From Acidobacteriaceae bacterium (GTDB lineage Bacteria > Acidobacteriota > Terriglobia > Terriglobales > Acidobacteriaceae), in assembly GCA_025355505.1 (NCBI GenBank), contig JANXZM010000081.1:51480-115479 (forward strand): a stretch of DNA of 64,000 bases. The letters run 5' to 3'. The notes below the pieces were generated by a model, which was not told the origin of the DNA, did no database searches, and was given only the letters and a program-made list of their open reading frames with translations. How positions within the stretch are numbered: the stretch's first letter is position 1; each line of letters starts with the position of its first letter. The position numbers and the translations under genes were made by a program. Positions 60,457 to 64,000 of the stretch are shown piece after piece.

Positions 60457-61200
60457 AGCGCGATCGATCGCGTTTTTTTCCTCTGGCGTCAACGGTCGCG
60501 CTGAGGCCTTCTTCAGATCACCCAATTCGAGCGGGCCAATTGACACACGTACCAGACGCAAGACTCGAACTTCCAGGGCATCGAGCAATCGCCGAATTTG
60601 CCGGTTCCTGCCTTCGTCCAGGGTAATCTCGATCCAGCTATTCTTATCGCCGTGGCGAAGAAGGCGCGCTTGTTTCGCGCGCAAATGTTCGCCGGGGTCA
60701 GTGTCGGCTGAGTCGCCGGGAACCACGCTGCCGCGAGTGATTCTCGCCAGCAGATGGGAGTCTGCAACGCAGTCCACCTGCACGTGATATTTCTTGTCGA
60801 GATGACTGGACGGCTCGGTGATCTTCGCCGCCCACACCGAATCATTGGTCAATAGCAGCAGCCCTTCGCTCGCCTTATCCAATCGTCCCACGGGACCAAC
60901 CCAAGGCAACCCTGGCTCGATCAGATCGTAAACCGTGTCGCGCCCCTTCTCGTCGGACGCGGTGGTGACCACGCCGCGCGGCTTATTCATGATGAGGTAG
61001 ATTGCCAGCGTTTTGTCGAGGGGCGAGCCGTCGATCTCAATCCGGTCCTGAGGCATTCGCACCGGGCTCTCGGGATTCCGTGTGATACGCCCATGCAGAG
61101 TGACGCGTCCAGCGCGAATCAAAACCGCCGCCTGAGACCGCGAGCAATAGCCCATCTTGGAAAGCGCTCGCGCCAGACCAATTCGTTTCTGTGTGGTCAC
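60439..61200 (-). CDS. RsuA/RluB/E/F-family pseudouridine synthase
   Basis: This is 253 residues. An S4 RNA-binding domain (RIGLARALSKMGYCSRSQAA, ~6-25) precedes the catalytic domain with GRLDKASEGLLLLTND (~105-120, catalytic Asp). KPRGVVTT and RNRQIRRLLDALE complete the family motifs. It isomerises a uridine in rRNA (16S or 23S) to pseudouridine. The target base cannot be deduced. It is convergent with the NUDIX gene. Confidence 0.93.
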   Translation of the reverse strand: MTTQKRIGLARALSKMGYCSRSQAAVLIRAGRVTLHGRITRNPESPVRMPQDRIEIDGSPLDKTLAIYLIMNKPRGVVTTASDEKGRDTVYDLIEPGLPWVGPVGRLDKASEGLLLLTNDSVWAAKITEPSSHLDKKYHVQVDCVADSHLLARITRGSVVPGDSADTDPGEHLRAKQARLLRHGDKNSWIEITLDEGRNRQIRRLLDALEVRVLRLVRVSIGPLELGDLKKASARPLTPEEKNAIDRALSGPR

Positions 61201-61317
61201 ATCCCTATGTTAAATGGATCGCGGCGCAGCGACGAAGACATGTACCGAGGATTGTCGCTGGGGATTTACGAAGGGGATGATGGTCACTCATCAGGCCACT
61301 CACAAAGTGACGAAAGA

Positions 61318-61347
61318 TGGTGGGCGCGGTAGGAATCGAACCTACGA
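61318..61347 (-). tRNA. 3' fragment of a tRNA gene (T-arm, acceptor strand and CCA), 5' half absent
   Basis: On the minus strand the 30 nt from TCGTAGGTTCGATTCCTAC to CGCGCCCACCA form a complete T-arm, 7-nt acceptor strand and encoded CCA. The sequence is what I would expect for a tRNA-Lys 3' end (GGGCGCG...CGCGCCC), but the anticodon is absent. The expected 5' strand GGGCGCG with D-arm and anticodon arm is not found upstream; the preceding bases (GTTGAATTTACGTTTAT) do not fit. It therefore looks like the duplicated 3' end left by an integrative element. Confidence 0.75.
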
Positions 61348-61898
61348 ATAAACGTAAATTCAACAAGATAGAAAGCAACGGATGGCAGTTTTACGATGAT
61401 TTACAACATGCAAGGCAGTCGAAATGGATGGTGAATGGCAGGTGGGTTTCTGGACAACGGAGTTGCTATGCTACGTGCTACCCTCGAACGATCATCCCTA
61501 CTAACTGGATCATGCCGTTCTCGCATTAGCGGTATCGGAACTTGCAGCTCTGGCGGCAAGTCCGAGGGATCAGGTGGCGGGATTAACACTCCGACAATCG
61601 CTACCCTTTCACCTTCCAACATCATGCTGAGCATTCCGGATTGGCACTCTACTGATTGCTGGGTCAAATTTCAAAAATCTGATGGCCGCACTCGGATGCA
61701 CAGAAGAACATCAACAGCTTCGGATAAACGAGGTAACGGACGCAAATGGATAGCGTTAGTCGCTAGCTCTTTCACAGCGCCAATCACGACCCGATGCCCG
61801 AGAAGGCGGATTTGGGAAAAGCCTACAAGTGTCTAAAATCTTCAGTCCCTCGCGAGGGCCACCGTCGCAAACGCGTTATTGGCTCTCGCCTGGGGCGC
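61348..61898. other. 551-nt region without a supportable gene
   Basis: Frames on both strands are interrupted or low in protein character. One short plus-strand frame (GTLLIAGSNFKNLMAALGCT, then EEHQQLRINEVTDANG) may be a fragment. No integrase motif, inverted repeat or terminator was seen. By eye it is less GC-rich than the chromosome to its left. Confidence 0.4.
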
Positions 61899-62375
61899 TC
61901 ACCAGTCTTTGTACTTTGTTCCGTCTAACGCTGTCCTATCAGATTTTGTGTAAACGTCAAAGACATTCTGTCCACCCCAGGAATCCGAATCATGATCGTC
62001 TTGCATGGAACGTAAACACCACTCCGCGTTTTTGGTCATCGGGTCCACAGGAACTGATCGTAGGAATCGCAGTCTCTTCCCGCCCTGTATCTCTACACCT
62101 TTGACCAGCGTTTCCAAATCAGGCGGATAGTTCTGACTGTCCAACTTGGTCAAGAACATTTGCCGGTCCGCAGCATCCTTATAACGGTCGATGGCACCGC
62201 GCAGTTCCTGCAGAGACTCGCGGAGCTGTCGTTCTTTCTCGCGCTGGACCGTGACTCGCGCAACAGGTACCGCCGTGAACGTTAGAACCAACAGGACTGC
62301 TGTTGCAGTGATTAACTCAATAAGAGTAAAACCTGAGTAGGAACATAAGCTTCGCCGAGAGTATACACGCTCCAT
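61899..62375 (-). CDS. Type II secretion pseudopilin (GspG-like)
   Basis: This is 158 residues. A short basic leader and prepilin cleavage site precede GFTLIELITATAVLLVLTFT (cleavage before Phe, Glu at +5). The mature domain has GAIDRYKDAADRQMF and the later YPPDLETLVKGVE, FLRSVPVDPMT and the aspartate-rich DDHDSDSWGGQNVFDVYT, as in calcium-binding major pseudopilins. No other secretion genes are adjacent. It lies 26 nt downstream of the Sel1-repeat gene. Confidence 0.87.
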   Translation of the reverse strand: MERVYSRRSLCSYSGFTLIELITATAVLLVLTFTAVPVARVTVQREKERQLRESLQELRGAIDRYKDAADRQMFLTKLDSQNYPPDLETLVKGVEIQGGKRLRFLRSVPVDPMTKNAEWCLRSMQDDHDSDSWGGQNVFDVYTKSDRTALDGTKYKDW

Positions 62376-62401
62376 TTGGCCACAAATCCTTTACTTGCGG
62401 T

Positions 62402-63172
62402 TCACATCGGAACCGCTTTTACGTTCGGGTGAGCCTCAATCCACGCGGCAGCCTGGTGTCTAGCTTCCTCGACTTTTGCTGGTCCAATTTTAACGCTAAG
62501 TTCCCCGAGCGGTTTCTGGCTCGGGTAATAGCCAAACCGATTCACCGCCAGATAGTGCCACATGTAGGCTCTTACGAGGTCACGTGTAACCCCAACCCCC
62601 TGCTCGTAGGCAAGCCCCATATTGTACGCAGCTTGAGGATTGCCGCTCTCGGCAGCTTTAAGGTACCACCGCACCCCTTCCGGAATGTCCTTGCCAACGC
62701 CGCGTCCAAGCCCGTACAAAAGCGCGAGGTTATATTCAGCTTTTGGGTTACCTTGATCGGCGGCTTTCTTTATCCAGAAGAACCCTTTGGAATAGTCTCG
62801 TGGAACTCCTGTTCCTTCCAGGTAAAGGATCGCAAGGTCTACCTCGGCTTCGGCTAACCCTTGATTGGCGGCAGCCGTCACCCATCTCACTGCCTCTGGA
62901 ATGTCCTGCTTGAAAACAGTACCCGCCATATAAGCCTTGCTCAATTCAGATTGCGCTCGTGCCGATCCGGCTTCAGCGCTGTGCAGAAGATACAGAGCAG
63001 CGGCCCTTTCCACTGGGGTCGCGCTGGGCTGGTAGATGGAGTTGCTATTCCCCGTCTGGGCAAGCACAGCGACCGATAGAAACAGGGACAGTGGGTTCAA
63101 CAGTGCGATGAGGTGGCACCGGTCCGAATTGCAAGGCGCCAGCCGATATTCTGTGCCATACCTTGGTGTCAT
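62402..63172 (-). CDS. Sel1-like repeat protein
   Basis: This is 256 residues from ATG 63172, which overlaps the stop of the upstream gene (TGATG). A hydrophobic stretch near the N-terminus (LNPLSLFLSVAVLAQ) could be a signal anchor. Four Sel1 units follow with AAxxGxxxAxxxLAxxYxxGxGVxxD spacing, for example AADQGNPKAEYNLALLYG and AAESGNPQAAYNMGLAYEQ. Sel1 repeats form alpha-solenoid scaffolds. It is coupled to the 142-residue gene upstream. Confidence 0.87.
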   Translation of the reverse strand: MTPRYGTEYRLAPCNSDRCHLIALLNPLSLFLSVAVLAQTGNSNSIYQPSATPVERAAALYLLHSAEAGSARAQSELSKAYMAGTVFKQDIPEAVRWVTAAANQGLAEAEVDLAILYLEGTGVPRDYSKGFFWIKKAADQGNPKAEYNLALLYGLGRGVGKDIPEGVRWYLKAAESGNPQAAYNMGLAYEQGVGVTRDLVRAYMWHYLAVNRFGYYPSQKPLGELSVKIGPAKVEEARHQAAAWIEAHPNVKAVPM

Positions 63173-63600
63173 CAATCGCCTTCCGTTTTGTCGTTGCGCG
63201 TCAGCCTGTAATCTCTTCCCAAGAAGTCGTGTCCGAGAAATCGGTACTCAACCTCCGCTGCGCGTATTTCACAGAAATCGGACCCTTCTTTCCCGGTCAA
63301 ATACAGAATGACCTCACCCTTTGTTATCTCACCTGCGAGCTCAAGTTCACGGCGTGGATTGAACTCAAACCGTGAAACTCCTTTCAGGTCGACTCGCACC
63401 GCAACGACATCATCGAGCTGCGACTGAAAAATCAAACGGGCTTCGGGAAGATCTGCATCCCCCCACATTCGCAGATCCTCACCCACAAATCCGGTATGTA
63501 GCAATACGGCCTCGTGCAGCAGTGCATCATGGAGACCGCCAACCTTCTCAATGAATTCTCGCAAATCCGCTTCATTCTTAATCTTTACTGTCCCTGTCAT
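63172..63600 (-). CDS. Hypothetical protein (142 aa), possible immunity protein
   Basis: The product (MTGTVKIKNEADLREFIEKV, GGLHDALLHEAVL, DLPEARLIFQSQLDDVVAVR, ELELAGEITKGEVILYL) is acidic with a strand-rich core. The HDALLxEA segment and size recall Imm50-like immunity proteins of polymorphic toxins, but I am not certain. It is 71 nt downstream of a partial ORF that could be a toxin C-terminus, and its stop overlaps the Sel1 gene's start. Confidence 0.6.
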   Translation of the reverse strand: MTGTVKIKNEADLREFIEKVGGLHDALLHEAVLLHTGFVGEDLRMWGDADLPEARLIFQSQLDDVVAVRVDLKGVSRFEFNPRRELELAGEITKGEVILYLTGKEGSDFCEIRAAEVEYRFLGHDFLGRDYRLTRNDKTEGD

Positions 63601-63671
63601 AGTGATGATTGGCGGCTCGGCTCCCAGATTTATGCGATATGCTCCAACATCTAAAAGTGACCTTCATTGCG

Positions 63672-64000
63672 TTAGAATGGCGTCCCAGGGTGACTTCGGG
63701 GCCCATTTCCAAGTCCGACTCTCCCAAAGGATTGCGGATCCGGGCTCCCGTCTGCCAGATGGCTAAGGCTGTTATCATATGTGTGATATTCCGGCCCGTT
63801 GCGCCCACTGAATTCATACTGATATGCGCGATTGCCGAACTCATCGTAGGTTGTCGCCCCTGAGCTGCCCCCTTCGGTTAGTCCGGCAAAGTGAGAGTAC
63901 TCGGGTTTGAGTTTAGCTGCAAATTTACTTCGCAGCAGCCGAGGCTGTGCGAAGGTGGAAAGCGTTTTTTGCTTTCCACATTTGCATAGCCTGTTGCGAA
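63672..64000 (-). CDS. C-terminal part of an ORF cut by the window edge, possible polymorphic-toxin tail
   Basis: A frame of 108 codons is open from the right edge to TAA at 63674-63672 and has no start codon. It reads KFAAKLKPEYSHFAGLTEGG, then TTYDEFGNRAYQYEFSGRNG, PEYHTYDNSLSHLADGSPD and ends RVGLGNGPRSHPGTPF. The Tyr/Asp/Gly/Asn-rich composition resembles the variable C-terminal ends of RHS/polymorphic toxins. With an Imm-like gene next to it, a toxin-immunity pair is a reasonable but unproved reading. Confidence 0.45.
   Translation of the reverse strand, partial: RNRLCKCGKQKTLSTFAQPRLLRSKFAAKLKPEYSHFAGLTEGGSSGATTYDEFGNRAYQYEFSGRNGPEYHTYDNSLSHLADGSPDPQSFGRVGLGNGPRSHPGTPF

Noticed and set aside
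61317..61529. ORF starting MVGAVGIEPTNKRK
   Set aside because: The first residues are the well-known artefactual translation of a tRNA 3' end; the tRNA fragment on the minus strand explains it.

Overview
The window is GC-rich bacterial chromosome, very probably from an Acidobacteriota (Terriglobia/Koribacter-like) genome. This is inferred from gene content: a ~1150-residue TonB-dependent receptor with an N-terminal carboxypeptidase-regulatory domain, a DUF1800/DUF1501 pair, a sulfatase-TPR fusion, abundant TPR and amidohydrolase/peptidase genes, and many short palindromic intergenic repeats. No rRNA, complete tRNA or CRISPR array is present.

Layout. 1-5.6 kb is the end of an exopolysaccharide cluster: a truncated tyrosine autokinase, a TPR protein, an O-antigen-ligase-like polymerase and an ArnT-like membrane glycosyltransferase. 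5.7-13 kb, on the minus strand, holds a sulfatase-TPR protein, a giant TonB receptor, a LolA-like protein and small unknowns. 13-26 kb is housekeeping and periplasmic quality control: serS, a PafA-like phosphatase translationally coupled to pyrD, a BNR protein, a broken map fragment, HtrA, an amidohydrolase/M20 peptidase operon and AsmA. 27-32 kb has decayed fragments (DUF1501, cytidylate-kinase-like), a PilZ protein and the DUF1800-DUF1501 pair. 32-49 kb is mixed metabolism: Rieske ferredoxin, orphan nuoB, aroA, thiD, rlpA, pyrF, an amidase, a fused 3-hydroxyacyl-CoA dehydrogenase/enoyl-CoA hydratase and DoxX. 49.7-61 kb carries thiC, an unknown secreted 649-residue protein flanked by long modular inverted repeats, an M28 glutamate-carboxypeptidase-like enzyme, a peroxiredoxin-like protein lacking the peroxidatic cysteine, a methyltransferase, a PLP decarboxylase, a NUDIX hydrolase and an RsuA-type pseudouridine synthase. 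At 61.3 kb a 30-nt tRNA 3' end without a 5' half marks a likely integration scar. From there to the right edge the sequence looks less GC-rich by eye and holds a pseudopilin, a Sel1-repeat protein and a possible toxin-tail/immunity pair.

The most unusual thread is the set of palindromic elements. At least five sequence families recur. Several lie at the 3' end of a gene and supply or abut its TAG stop codon, and one is read in frame inside the DUF1800 protein. Several small genes were found by direct reading: a 59-residue zinc-ribbon protein, 55- and 56-residue membrane peptides, and an ORF without a start codon at the right edge. All assignments come from reading motifs; no database search was run.
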